A stretch of DNA of 64,000 nt from Halorussus caseinilyticus (GTDB lineage Archaea > Halobacteriota > Halobacteria > Halobacteriales > Haladaptataceae). Below, one piece after another: positions 1 to 8,306 of the stretch; the stretch's first letter is position 1; every line of letters starts with the position of its first letter. The notes beneath the pieces were generated by a model that saw nothing but the letters and a program-made list of their open reading frames with translations, was not told the DNA's origin and did not search any database. Location of the stretch: the NCBI RefSeq assembly GCF_029338395.1, contig NZ_CP119809.1, positions 1,054,001-1,118,000 of the forward strand. The letters run 5' to 3'. The position numbers and the translations under genes were made by a program.

Positions 1-1
1 C

Positions 2-952
2 GAGTCCGGTACCACCGTCGAAGAGACCGAGTGGACCGACACTGGCCGCGAGGAACTGGTCGAAGTCGTGAAGGCGTTCGTCGCGGACGTGGAAGAGACG
101 CTCGACACCGACGTTTCCGCGACGGTTTCGGCCGACATCGAGGACCTCGCGGGTGCAATCGAGGACGCCGCGGTCGCAATCGGCGAGGCAGGTCTGGACC
201 CCGACGACGACGCCGAGACTATCGCACAACTGGAAGAGGCGGCCACAGAGCTACAGGCGGGCGTCGAGGACGCAGAAGAGTGGGACGACCTCGAGACCCG
301 CGAGCAGTTGCAGGCACAGGGCTTCTACGACGTACTCGACCACCGGAAGGACTACCCCCCGGAGTGGCACGCGCTGAAGATTTGGGAGAAGCGCGGGCGC
401 GCCGACATGGTTCTGCTCGCGCTAGATAGCCTCCAGTCGAACTTCATGGAGGAACACTGCAAGGAGTCACTCGTCCGGATGGGCCATCCCGAATCGCTGG
501 ACAAGATGAAAGAACTCGCCCAGCGCCGGGACGAGTTCGCCATCCGCACCATCGGGAAAATCGGCGACGAGGACGGTCTCGACGCCGTGCTGGACTACGT
601 GGACTCAGGCCCCAACCTCGCCAAACCCGCGCTGAAGGCCGTCGGCGAAATCGGGAGCGAGGAGGCGACCCAAGACGTTGCCGACCAACTCGCGTCCGAC
701 GAGTCCTCGATTCGGAGTCAGGCCGCCCGCTCGCTCGGTCTCATCGGCGACACGCGGGCCATCGACCCGCTGGCGGACCTGCTCGAAGACGACGAGGCCG
801 ACGAAGTTCGGGCGAGCGCGGCGTGGGCGCTCAACCAAATCGGCACCGAGCGCGCGCTCGAAGCGGTCCGTCCCTACGCCGACGACCGGGCGTACATCGT
901 CCAGACCGAAGCCGAGAAAGCCGTCGAGAGCCGAGCCGAGACCGCGGCCTAA
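2..952 (+). CDS. HEAT-repeat (PBS lyase-like) protein, 5' end outside window
   Basis: The frame is open from base 2, so the true start lies upstream; an internal GTG at 68 is the first start visible. The 316 visible residues begin with an acidic alpha-helical region. From about residue 150 several 30-residue alpha-alpha repeats of the HEAT/PBS-lyase type follow (for example AVGEIGSEEATQDVADQL, SLGLIGDTRAIDPLADLL and ALNQIGTERALEAV). Such repeats form a solenoid scaffold for protein binding. No catalytic motif is visible and the partner is unknown. It is followed convergently by a small membrane-protein gene. Confidence 0.85.
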   Translation, partial: ESGTTVEETEWTDTGREELVEVVKAFVADVEETLDTDVSATVSADIEDLAGAIEDAAVAIGEAGLDPDDDAETIAQLEEAATELQAGVEDAEEWDDLETREQLQAQGFYDVLDHRKDYPPEWHALKIWEKRGRADMVLLALDSLQSNFMEEHCKESLVRMGHPESLDKMKELAQRRDEFAIRTIGKIGDEDGLDAVLDYVDSGPNLAKPALKAVGEIGSEEATQDVADQLASDESSIRSQAARSLGLIGDTRAIDPLADLLEDDEADEVRASAAWALNQIGTERALEAVRPYADDRAYIVQTEAEKAVESRAETAA

Positions 953-1003
953 TCGCTCTCCCGTCGTTTTTACGACCGCGCATTCGAGAACGTGGGCTAC
1001 CTA

Positions 1004-1246
1004 TCAGGCGAGTAGCGCGGCGAGAAACTCCAGCGCGAACGCGACGATGAGCAGAAACGCGCCGACGCGACCTATCCACGTGTGTTCGGTCACTTCCATC
1101 GGAGATATATCGACGCTGTAGTCGTTGTACTCCTCGCTGTACTCGACGTAACTCGGCAGTTGGAAGAACTCGAAGAAGACTAACGCCGCGCCGAGCGCGC
1201 CGACCGCGTATCCCGACAGTTCGAGCGCCAACACGAGGTCTACCAT
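1004..1246 (-). CDS. Small two-helix membrane protein
   Basis: This 80-residue protein starts at the ATG at 1246; upstream codons in the frame overlap the neighbouring gene and are an artefact. Two hydrophobic helices (about residues 4-30 and 58-80) flank a short acidic loop containing a run of tyrosines (EYSEEYNDYSVD). I do not recognise the family and give no function. It is divergent from the phospholipase-D-fold gene, and the 79-bp gap holds that gene's promoter. Confidence 0.7.
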   Translation of the reverse strand: MVDLVLALELSGYAVGALGAALVFFEFFQLPSYVEYSEEYNDYSVDISPMEVTEHTWIGRVGAFLLIVAFALEFLAALLA

Positions 1247-1294
1247 ATTCACACCGGCGAACCTATCGAGCAAAAAGCCATCGGTCCCCGAGGG

Positions 1295-1300
1295 TTTAAA
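1295..1300 (+). promoter_or_regulatory. TATA box of the phospholipase-D-fold gene
   Basis: TTTAAA is centred about 28 bp before the GTG at 1326, which predicts a leaderless transcript. The box is palindromic and could also be read toward the divergent small gene, but the spacing (about 51 bp to its ATG) is less typical. Confidence 0.6.
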
Positions 1301-1325
1301 TCCGAGAACGGGACCAACCCTGCCC

Positions 1326-3188
1326 GTGTCCCCTTCCACGTCCACGCCTCCGACGGCCGATGCGGCGACGCTCCTCGCCGTCCTGCTTGCGGTCGTCTCG
1401 GTGACTGCTCCGGTGGCCGTCGCCGCGAGCGCGCACGCAGAGACGAGTTCGGTCGGCGCGACGGCGGCCAACGACGCGCCGGTCGATTCCCCGTCCGCGA
1501 CCACCCCACCCGAAATCGTCGCGCTCTACCCGAACCCGGTCGCCGACGGTGACGCCGGGGAGTTCGTCGTCCTCCGGGTTCCCGAGTCCACCGACCTCTC
1601 GCGGTGGGCACTCGCCGACGGCGAAGCCACCGTCTCGCTCCCGAACGCGACCGTCTCGGGCCGAGTCGCGGTCTCGACCGACCCGCGAGTCGCGCGGAAC
1701 CTGACCGACGCGCCCGTCTACCCGCTCGCGGGTGACCTCTCGCTAGCGAACGGCGGCGAAACTGTCCGACTGGTCGGCGGGGAGACGGTCCGACTGGTCG
1801 GCGGCGACACTGCCGCGAGCGAGACCGAGGACCGCGAAAACACCACTATCGCTTCAGCCGTCACCTACGAGAACGCTCCCGAGGGCGAGCGCCGCCATCG
1901 CGTCCGGACCGCTGCCCGGCGGTCCGGACGCGGGGCGGATGGCTCCGAAAGCGCGTCCGGCGCGGACGGCGAGCGCACGACTCGCTGGCGGTGGACGCCG
2001 CTGGGCGCGACCGACTTCGGCGTCGCCCGGACCGGACCCGTCGAGGTCCGGGCGTTCGTCCTCCCCGACGCGCCCGGGGTCCCCCTCGAAGCCCTCCGGC
2101 GGGCCGACCGCCGAATCCTGCTCGGTGGCTACAGTTTCGCCTCGCCGCGAGTCGCCGACGCGCTCGCGTCGGCGACTCGCCGCGGCGTCGAAGTCCGGGT
2201 TCTCGTGGACGGCGCGCCGGTCGGCGGTCTCTCGCGGCGGAGCGCCGAACTCCTCGACTCGCTGGTCGCCCGCGGCGTGGAGGTCCGCGTCCTCGGCGGA
2301 CCCCGCGCACGCTACGACTTCCACCACGCGAAGTACGCCGTCGCCGACGACCGGGCGCTGGTGATGACCGAGAACTGGAAACCCGCCGGGACGGGCGGCC
2401 ACGCGAGTCGCGGGTGGGGCGCGGTGGTGCGGAGCGAGGCGGCCGCGGGCCGCCTCGCCGACCTCTTCGAGGCCGACGCCGGGTGGCGCGGCGCGCAACC
2501 GTGGTCGGAGTTCCGGCGCGGGCGGACGTTCACCGCCGCGGAGGGCGCACCGGCGAACGCGACCTATCCGTCGAACGTCGCGTCGAGCAATCTCGACGTT
2601 GCTTCGAGCAGTATTTTGATTGCTCCAGACAATGCAGAGGATGCTTTGCTATCGGAGCTAAATGCCGCCGACGAGTCGATTCGCGTCCAGCAGGTCGCGG
2701 TCGGCGGGCGGACGCACTCGCTCCTGCGCGCGACCCTGCGGGCCGCGCGCCGGGGTGTGAAGGTCGAGATTTTGCTCTCCAGCGCGTGGTACGTCGAGGA
2801 GGACAACCGGAAACTCGTGGAGTGGTTGAACCGGGTCGCGGACGAGGAGGACCTACCGCTGGAAGCACGCCTCGCCGACTCCCGCGGGCGCTACGAGAAG
2901 ATTCACGCCAAGGGCGTGGTCGTGGACGGCGAGGCGGCGGTGGTCGGAAGCCTCAACTGGAACAACCATTCGGCGCGAGAGAACCGGGAAGTCGCAGTCG
3001 TGTTGCGCGGCGAGGAAGTCGGCGGGTTCTACGCCGACGTGTTCGACAGCGACTGGGAGGCGAGCGCGGGCGGAGCGGGAGGTGGTTCGAACCGCGTGCC
3101 GGTCGGACTTCTCGGGGCCGTCGCTGTCGGTGCGCTCGTCGCAATCGCGTTCGCAAAACGGGAGGTCGTCTTCGAGAAAGGCCGATAG
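1326..3188 (+). CDS. Secreted, membrane-anchored phospholipase D-fold protein with lamin-tail-like N domain
   Basis: The 620-residue protein has a signal peptide (residues about 13-35). Residues about 60-150 look like a lamin-tail (LTD)-like beta domain (EIVALYPNP, EFVVLRV). Two phospholipase-D catalytic modules follow: H334-A-K336-x4-D341 and H527-A-K529-x4-D534, the second followed by GSLNWNNHS. A C-terminal helix at about 588-606 anchors it, so catalysis faces outside. PLD-fold enzymes cleave phosphodiesters of lipids or nucleic acids; the LTD pairing suggests an extracellular nuclease, but the substrate is inferred. An 8-residue unit (GGETVRLV) is tandemly duplicated at 143-158. The GTG start fits the leaderless promoter. 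Confidence 0.85.
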   Translation: MSPSTSTPPTADAATLLAVLLAVVSVTAPVAVAASAHAETSSVGATAANDAPVDSPSATTPPEIVALYPNPVADGDAGEFVVLRVPESTDLSRWALADGEATVSLPNATVSGRVAVSTDPRVARNLTDAPVYPLAGDLSLANGGETVRLVGGETVRLVGGDTAASETEDRENTTIASAVTYENAPEGERRHRVRTAARRSGRGADGSESASGADGERTTRWRWTPLGATDFGVARTGPVEVRAFVLPDAPGVPLEALRRADRRILLGGYSFASPRVADALASATRRGVEVRVLVDGAPVGGLSRRSAELLDSLVARGVEVRVLGGPRARYDFHHAKYAVADDRALVMTENWKPAGTGGHASRGWGAVVRSEAAAGRLADLFEADAGWRGAQPWSEFRRGRTFTAAEGAPANATYPSNVASSNLDVASSSILIAPDNAEDALLSELNAADESIRVQQVAVGGRTHSLLRATLRAARRGVKVEILLSSAWYVEEDNRKLVEWLNRVADEEDLPLEARLADSRGRYEKIHAKGVVVDGEAAVVGSLNWNNHSARENREVAVVLRGEEVGGFYADVFDSDWEASAGGAGGGSNRVPVGLLGAVAVGALVAIAFAKREVVFEKGR

Positions 3189-3202
3189 TTCAGTCGCGGG
3201 AG

Positions 3203-5101
3203 TCAGTCGTCGGTTCGCTCGTGACCCACGGTCGTACTCTGCAACTCCTCGTCGATTTCGGCGTCGGCCATCTTCTCCACGAGGGCGTCCAGCACTTCCT
3301 CGCGCATGCCGGGCACGAACTTGATGGACCCGACGACGAGGTGGCCGCCGCCCGAGACGCCGCCGCCGACGACTTCCTCGTTGAGTTCCGAGACCATCTC
3401 GGGGATGTCCAAGCGCACGCCGTCCGAGCGCAGGACTGCGAAGTCCGGGCCGTAGCCGATGGTGATGACGGGTTCGCCGGTCTGTTGGACCTTCCGGTCG
3501 TGGATTTCGCCCGTGGTCTTGCCCGGCGCGGGGTAGGTGAACCGGTGGGCGTGGTTCTCCACGTCGATGCGGTAGAGGTTGGCGTCGCTGTCGAGTCGCT
3601 CGTGTTCGACGTGGGGCATCGCGGCGTCGAGTTGGTCCTCGACCTCGGACTCGGCGGTGTCGGCGAGGAACTCCACGAGTTCGCGGTGGCGCGACTCGTC
3701 GTCGGTTCCGACGTTCAACACGTCGTTGATGAGGTTGCGCCCCGCGTCGTACTTCAGCCAGTGAGCCTCGTAGTCGAGAGCTTCGCCGATGTCCCGGAGG
3801 AGTGACTCCTCGTAGCCTTCCGACTCGGCGAGGTCCACGTAGTCGGTCATGGTGTCGGCCTTCGACCGGTCGCACAGACCCGCGACGGCGGGAACGTGGC
3901 GGAGTTCCTCGGTGATGTCGGGCCAAATCATTCGTGCGAGTTCGACGCACATCATCCCGGTCGTGATGCGGTAGTCCTCGTCGTAGAGGTACGGGTTGAC
4001 GTGAGCGTCCACGTAGGGTTCGACCGCCTCGGGGTCGGGGTGGTGGTGGTCCACGACCACGATGGGTATGTCGTAGTGCGCGAGGTTCTTGTAGGCGGGC
4101 ACGTCCTCGGCGGTACTCCCGTTGTCGAGCATCAACAGGAGCGGCAACTTCTGGCCGTGGCGCGCTTGGTCCTCCAGCGCGAAGTTGAGGTCACGGGTCA
4201 CGTCCTCCATCTCGTAGAAGGGGGCCTTCGAGGGGAGGCGCTTGAACAGGTGGCGCTTGGCCTCGGGGTCTTGGTGCGTCTCTTCGATGAACCGCTCCAG
4301 CGCGTACTGGACCGGAATCGAGGCGCACATCCCGTCGCCGTCGGCGTGGTGGCGCACCCGAATCGGCCGACTTTCGAGGACGGTCCGGCGGAGCTGTTGG
4401 GCGACCTCTTTCAGGTCGGGTACCATCTGCTCCAGCGCGGGCCACTCCACGAGCGGTTCGACTTCGTGGGGTTCGGCGCGTTCCTCGAAGGCCGCCGCGA
4501 GACGCTCGCGGACCTCCTCGGCGTCGTCGTCGGTCAACACGTCGAGCGAGTCGGCTTCGACCTGTAGGGCGTTGTCTCGCTCTTCGACCTGTCCGGTGAC
4601 GCGAACCACGTCGTCGATTTCGACACCGGGGTAGGCGCGGACGCCCGCCTCCTCGAAGGCCGCGCAGGGGATGACGCCAGTCTCGTCGCTGACGTGGAAG
4701 ATGGTCGGGCCGCCGGTCTGCTTGATTTGGACGACTTCGCCTTCGAGGTGGACGGTATCGCCGACCGCCTCGGAGAGTTCGCCCGCGTCGGAGATGTCGT
4801 AGTCGTGGCCGACTTCGACCGTCTCGTAGTCGCCGAGTTCGGTCGGAACGAAACTCAGGTCGCCGTTCTCCCGAATCTCGGTCAGTTCGACCACGAGGTC
4901 GTCGCCGACCTCGTAGCTCCCGTCGTAGTTCGACTCGTGAGCGAGACCGGAGACAGTGTCGGAAACGTCAACGAACACCCCGTAATCGACCACGCCGTTG
5001 ACCGTGGCGTGGTAGTAGTTGCCCTCTTCTACGTCGTCGAGGGTACAGTCCGGGTCGAGGTCGTAGACTACGACCTCGCCGGAGCCATCAGTAGATGTCA
5101 T
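3203..5101 (-). CDS. DHH-family phosphoesterase (RecJ-like) with S1 and OB-fold domains
   Basis: The 632-residue protein has, in order, an S1 RNA-binding domain (about 23-88), an OB-fold (about 114-190) and a DHH catalytic domain. Metal-binding motifs are HHADGD (251-256), D326 and the signature DHH at 351-353. The DHHA1 C-terminal domain contains GGGVSGGGH. The family cleaves phosphodiester bonds; archaeal RecJ relatives degrade single-stranded DNA or RNA with the replisome or in repair. The exact haloarchaeal RecJ paralogue cannot be named from this alone. The ATG at 5101 follows a TATA box by about 30 bp, so longer upstream starts were rejected. Confidence 0.88.
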   Translation of the reverse strand: MTSTDGSGEVVVYDLDPDCTLDDVEEGNYYHATVNGVVDYGVFVDVSDTVSGLAHESNYDGSYEVGDDLVVELTEIRENGDLSFVPTELGDYETVEVGHDYDISDAGELSEAVGDTVHLEGEVVQIKQTGGPTIFHVSDETGVIPCAAFEEAGVRAYPGVEIDDVVRVTGQVEERDNALQVEADSLDVLTDDDAEEVRERLAAAFEERAEPHEVEPLVEWPALEQMVPDLKEVAQQLRRTVLESRPIRVRHHADGDGMCASIPVQYALERFIEETHQDPEAKRHLFKRLPSKAPFYEMEDVTRDLNFALEDQARHGQKLPLLLMLDNGSTAEDVPAYKNLAHYDIPIVVVDHHHPDPEAVEPYVDAHVNPYLYDEDYRITTGMMCVELARMIWPDITEELRHVPAVAGLCDRSKADTMTDYVDLAESEGYEESLLRDIGEALDYEAHWLKYDAGRNLINDVLNVGTDDESRHRELVEFLADTAESEVEDQLDAAMPHVEHERLDSDANLYRIDVENHAHRFTYPAPGKTTGEIHDRKVQQTGEPVITIGYGPDFAVLRSDGVRLDIPEMVSELNEEVVGGGVSGGGHLVVGSIKFVPGMREEVLDALVEKMADAEIDEELQSTTVGHERTDD

Positions 5102-5128
5102 TCTTGCCCGTGGTTTCGGTTCGCCCGC

Positions 5129-5134
5129 TTTTAA
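5129..5134 (-). promoter_or_regulatory. TATA box of the DHH phosphoesterase gene
   Basis: On the minus strand TTAAAA is centred about 30 bp before the ATG at 5101. It supports that start and a very short leader. Confidence 0.55.
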
Positions 5135-5301
5135 CTCATGCGATGCCGAGTCTTTGTCGCCGAAGAATCGTTCGAGAGAGCGTGTCTCTCTGGCGGCCGC
5201 GCGAATCCTCGATTCGCGCGGCCGCTTCGTCGTCGGAACTGTCGCCCTCGGGTTGTCTCGCTCCAACTCCATTGCCGTCTCCGCCCGGACCCTTCGCAAC
5301 C

Positions 5302-5307
5302 TTTAGA
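5302..5307 (+). promoter_or_regulatory. TATA box of the JAMM-ribL operon
   Basis: TTTAGA lies about 27 bp before the ATG at 5332, predicting a leaderless mRNA for the JAMM peptidase gene and its overlapping partner. Confidence 0.55.
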
Positions 5308-5331
5308 ATGCGCCCGCCCGGAGTTTCGACC

Positions 5332-5835
5332 ATGCGGTTGTTCCGGTCGAGCGAAATCCTCGGCATCGCCGAAGACGCCCTCCAGTTCGCGCTCGCGGCG
5401 TCCGAGGACGCTCATCCTCACGAGTACATGGGCTTTCTCCGCGGCGAGGACGCCCGCTCTCTCGGACTCGAACGCGACGGGACCGTCATCACCGACGTAC
5501 TGGTCATCCCCGGCACCGAGTCCAACAGCGTGAGCGCGACTGTCAAGACCAGTCAAATACCCAACGACTTCAACTCGGTGGGGTCGGTCCACTCCCACCC
5601 GAACGGGGTTCTTAAACCGAGCAAGGAAGACCTCGCCACCTTCGGTAGGGGGAAAGTCCACATCATCATCGGCTATCCGTACGACCAAGGGGACTGGCGG
5701 GCGTTCGACCGAGACGGGGAGCATCGGGAGTTAGACGTTCTCGACGTGTCGCTCCCCGAGGGCGAATCGTTCTTCGACTTCACGCAGGCCGACATCGACG
5801 CCGAGTTAGACTACGACTTCGAGGACACAGAATGA
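5332..5835 (+). CDS. JAMM/MPN+ metalloprotease, probable desampylase (HvJAMM1-like)
   Basis: The 167-residue protein carries a complete JAMM zinc site: E31, then H87-S-H89-P, S97 and D100 ([14 protein letters not shown]). Spacing is almost the same as in Haloferax volcanii HvJAMM1, which removes ubiquitin-like SAMP proteins from target lysines. The expected role is cytosolic cleavage of SAMP isopeptides, recycling SAMPs for protein tagging and sulfur transfer. The stop codon overlaps the ribL start by 4 nt (ATGA), so the two are translationally coupled. The length suits a stand-alone JAMM domain. Confidence 0.88.
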   Translation: MRLFRSSEILGIAEDALQFALAASEDAHPHEYMGFLRGEDARSLGLERDGTVITDVLVIPGTESNSVSATVKTSQIPNDFNSVGSVHSHPNGVLKPSKEDLATFGRGKVHIIIGYPYDQGDWRAFDRDGEHRELDVLDVSLPEGESFFDFTQADIDAELDYDFEDTE

Positions 5836-6260
5836 CACACGTCATCGCACAGGGAACGTTCGACATCCTCCACCCCGGACACGTCCACTACCTCCGAGAC
5901 GCGAAGGCGATGGGCGACCGACTCACGGTCATCGTCGCCCGGAGGGAGAACGTCACGCACAAGGAACCGCCGATTCTGCCGAACCGCCAGCGCCGGGATG
6001 TGGTCGCCGCCCTCGACGCGGTGGACGACGCCCGCGTGGGCCATCCCGAAGACATCTTCGCGCCAATCGAGGAGATGGCCCCGGACATCATCGCCCTCGG
6101 CCACGACCAGCACCACGACGAGGCCGCAATCGAAGACGAACTCGCCCGGCGGGGCATCGACTGCGAGGTCCGGCGCGCGAGCGCCCGCGGTCCCGAGTAC
6201 GAGGGCGAACTGCTCTCTACCGGACGGATTATCGACAGGATATTGGAAGAGCGCGAGTAG
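5832..6260 (+). CDS. ribL: Archaeal FAD synthase (cytidylyltransferase fold)
   Basis: The 142-residue protein is a minimal nucleotidyltransferase with the HxGH signature (HPGH, residues 14-17) in [14 protein letters not shown], and a C-terminal STGRIIDRI close to the ISST(R) motif of this superfamily. It matches archaeal RibL, which adenylylates FMN to FAD in the cytosol. It overlaps the JAMM gene by 4 nt. The related glycerol-3-phosphate cytidylyltransferase (TagD) is an alternative family name, but the haloarchaeal length and sequence favour RibL. Confidence 0.88.
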   Translation: MTHVIAQGTFDILHPGHVHYLRDAKAMGDRLTVIVARRENVTHKEPPILPNRQRRDVVAALDAVDDARVGHPEDIFAPIEEMAPDIIALGHDQHHDEAAIEDELARRGIDCEVRRASARGPEYEGELLSTGRIIDRILEERE

Positions 6261-6287
6261 AAAAGCGAACGCGGATTTGTTGCGGTG

Positions 6288-7457
6288 TTACAGCGAGTCC
6301 CACGCCTTCAGCGCCTTGGGGAGCGAACTCACGTCCGCAATCCAGCGCGCGGCGATGGCCTTCTTGAGGAACTGCGCGGGGTAGGAGTTGAACGTCCGGA
6401 CGGGGAACGACATGCCACCGGCCTTCACGTTGTGGGCGACGGCGGTGTCGCCGATGGAGATGACCGTTCCCTTGTCCTCGTGCGTCCACGTCTCGAGCGG
6501 TTGGTCGTTGATGGCGCGGGCGATGTTCTCGCCGACGACCTCGGCGGCCTGCCACGCGGCCTGTGCGGTCGGCGGCGCGGGGTTGTCGCCTTGGTCGATG
6601 ACGGCCGAGTCGCCGACCGCGAAGACGTTCTCGTCGCTCGTCTGGAAGTCCGACTCGCAGGTGACGCGGTTGTGTTCGTTGTCGAGGTTACAGTCGTCCA
6701 GCGCGTCCTGACCGGTGATGCCGCCGGTCCAGACGAACACGTCGTAGTCGAGGGGGTCGCCCTCGTCGAAGTGGATGGCGTCCTCGTCGGCCTCGGTGAT
6801 GGGGTCGTCGGTCAGAATCTCCACGTCGGCCTCTTCGAGGTGTCGCCGGACCGTCCCCTGCAGTTCCGAGTCCTGTCCGGGCATAATCTCTTCGAGGGCC
6901 TCCACGAGGTAGATGTCGATGGGCGCGCGCCGCGAGTCGCGGAACTCCGCGACTTCGCCCGCGCTCTGGATGCCCGACAGACCAGCGCCGCCGATGACGA
7001 CCTTCGCGGGGTCGTTGCGCGAGGCTTCGGAGGCGGCCTGCTTGACCTGCTGGTGAATCTCGCGGGCGTCGTCCAGACCCTTCAGAGTCAGGGCGTTCTC
7101 CTCCATGCCGGGGATGCCGTAGTAGGCGGTTTGGCTCCCGAGTGCGACCAGCAGGTAGTCGTACTCGACCGAATCGCCATCGTCGAGTTCGACCGTCTGG
7201 TCGTCGGTATCGACTTCCTCGACTCGTGCCTGTAGGAACTGCGTACTCGGCGAAGCGATGTCGCCAACCGGAATCGTGATGTCGTCCTCGACGCTCGGGT
7301 CGCGGATGATACGGTGGGACTCGTGAAGGACGAGGTGGTAGTTGTTCTCCGAAATCCACGTCAGCTCTGCGTCCGAGTGTTCCAGTTCGTCTTCCAATCG
7401 CTGAACCGCGCCTGCACCGGCGTAACCCGCGCCGAGTACGACGACCTTATCAGTCAT
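6288..7457 (-). CDS. Type II NADH dehydrogenase-like FAD-dependent oxidoreductase
   Basis: The 389-residue protein starts at the ATG at 7457, about 7 nt after a GGAGGT Shine-Dalgarno. It has an N-terminal Rossmann dinucleotide motif (GAGYAGAG near residue 10), a second one (GGAGLSGI) and a C-terminal FAD motif (FAVGDSAV). Members are single-subunit, membrane-peripheral enzymes that pass electrons from NADH to quinone, or related sulfide:quinone reductases. The cysteine pair expected of sulfide:quinone reductase is not evident, so NDH-2 is preferred. It is convergent with ribL. Confidence 0.82.
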   Translation of the reverse strand: MTDKVVVLGAGYAGAGAVQRLEDELEHSDAELTWISENNYHLVLHESHRIIRDPSVEDDITIPVGDIASPSTQFLQARVEEVDTDDQTVELDDGDSVEYDYLLVALGSQTAYYGIPGMEENALTLKGLDDAREIHQQVKQAASEASRNDPAKVVIGGAGLSGIQSAGEVAEFRDSRRAPIDIYLVEALEEIMPGQDSELQGTVRRHLEEADVEILTDDPITEADEDAIHFDEGDPLDYDVFVWTGGITGQDALDDCNLDNEHNRVTCESDFQTSDENVFAVGDSAVIDQGDNPAPPTAQAAWQAAEVVGENIARAINDQPLETWTHEDKGTVISIGDTAVAHNVKAGGMSFPVRTFNSYPAQFLKKAIAARWIADVSSLPKALKAWDSL

Positions 7458-7622
7458 ATCGGAACCTCCGGAGTCCTTGGATACAAAGGCTTTGGAAGCC
7501 TCGAACGATTGGTTGAGAGTATCTAGCACGAAAAACGCGAGGACGTGAAGAACGACTGAAATAAATCCGGGCGGGCGAAAGAACGTCGATTTCAGGGCGG
7601 CGTCGATTGGGTCGCCCGCGAG

Positions 7623-8156
7623 TTAGTGTTCTGGTTCTTCCGCGGGTGCTTCCATCGAGACGATTTTCAGAATGAGAATGTTGTTGGTGTCGTCTTTCCC
7701 GTCCACCGTCCCCTCGACGACGAGTTTCGAAAGCGGCGTGGGACCGACGCGAACTTCGTCGTTCTCGTGGAACTCACGGACTGACCCGCGGACGTGAATC
7801 TCCGCGCGGCAGAGTTCCGGATGGTGGACGCTTGCGAGGTCGATTTCCTCGACGTTCGCGTCCTCGACTTCCTCTCCCTCGTGGAACAACGGTACTTCGG
7901 CCTCTTGGTCCATGTCTTGGACGCCGAGAGCGTCGAAGGCGTTCGCGGTCGGTTTGTACCCCCCTTTCGGACCGGGGACGCCTTCGACCAACTGGAGGGC
8001 CTTCAGGCTCTGCATCTGATTCCGAATCGTTCCGGGGTTGCGGTCTACCTCCTCGGCGATGTCCTCGCCTTTGACTGCGTCTTCGGTCTCCCGGTGGAGG
8101 TCTACGAGTGCGCGGAGAATTTTCTTCTGACTCGCGGTCAGTTCGATTGACGACAT
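7623..8156 (-). CDS. Winged-helix transcriptional regulator with an uncharacterised C-terminal domain
   Basis: The 177-residue protein has an N-terminal winged helix-turn-helix (about 5-65; EDIAEEVDRNPGTIRNQMQSLKALQLVEG). An acidic beta-rich C-terminal half follows (about 90-170; LCRAEIHVRGSVREF, LSKLVVEGTVDGKD). I do not recognise the C domain firmly; related haloarchaeal proteins are usually filed as Rrf2-like or CBS-linked regulators. The ATG at 8156 is preceded by a TATA box and a perfect palindrome that looks like an autoregulatory operator. The sugar epimerase gene is divergent from the same 150-bp region and could be a target. Confidence 0.75.
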   Translation of the reverse strand: MSSIELTASQKKILRALVDLHRETEDAVKGEDIAEEVDRNPGTIRNQMQSLKALQLVEGVPGPKGGYKPTANAFDALGVQDMDQEAEVPLFHEGEEVEDANVEEIDLASVHHPELCRAEIHVRGSVREFHENDEVRVGPTPLSKLVVEGTVDGKDDTNNILILKIVSMEAPAEEPEH

Positions 8157-8168
8157 TGCCGAATCTTT

Positions 8169-8182
8169 GGCAATAGATTGCC
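8169..8182. promoter_or_regulatory. Palindromic operator GGCAAT-AG-ATTGCC
   Basis: This perfect 6-2-6 inverted repeat sits between the TATA box at 8184-8189 and the predicted start near 8160 of the minus-strand HTH gene. That position would block transcription when bound, so autorepression by the adjacent gene product is the simplest reading. Confidence 0.6.
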
Positions 8183-8183
8183 T

Positions 8184-8189
8184 TAAATG
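8184..8189 (-). promoter_or_regulatory. TATA box of the winged-helix regulator gene
   Basis: TTTAAG on the minus strand is centred about 30 bp before the ATG at 8156, which gives a nearly leaderless transcript. Confidence 0.6.
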
Positions 8190-8306
8190 CGACGAACCGG
8201 TCGGAAGCGCGGACTGACGCGACGGTTCGAGTCGGCCACAGTTAACGGTCCCGAATCCGGGCGATGGAACGACAGGGATTTGACGGTGGCGGGGATGGGT
8301 CCAACT

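Noticed and set aside
6285-7235. Long plus-strand open frame of 316 codons opposite the NADH dehydrogenase-like gene
   Set aside because: It is the GC-rich antisense shadow of a clear Rossmann-fold enzyme, with no recognisable domain of its own.
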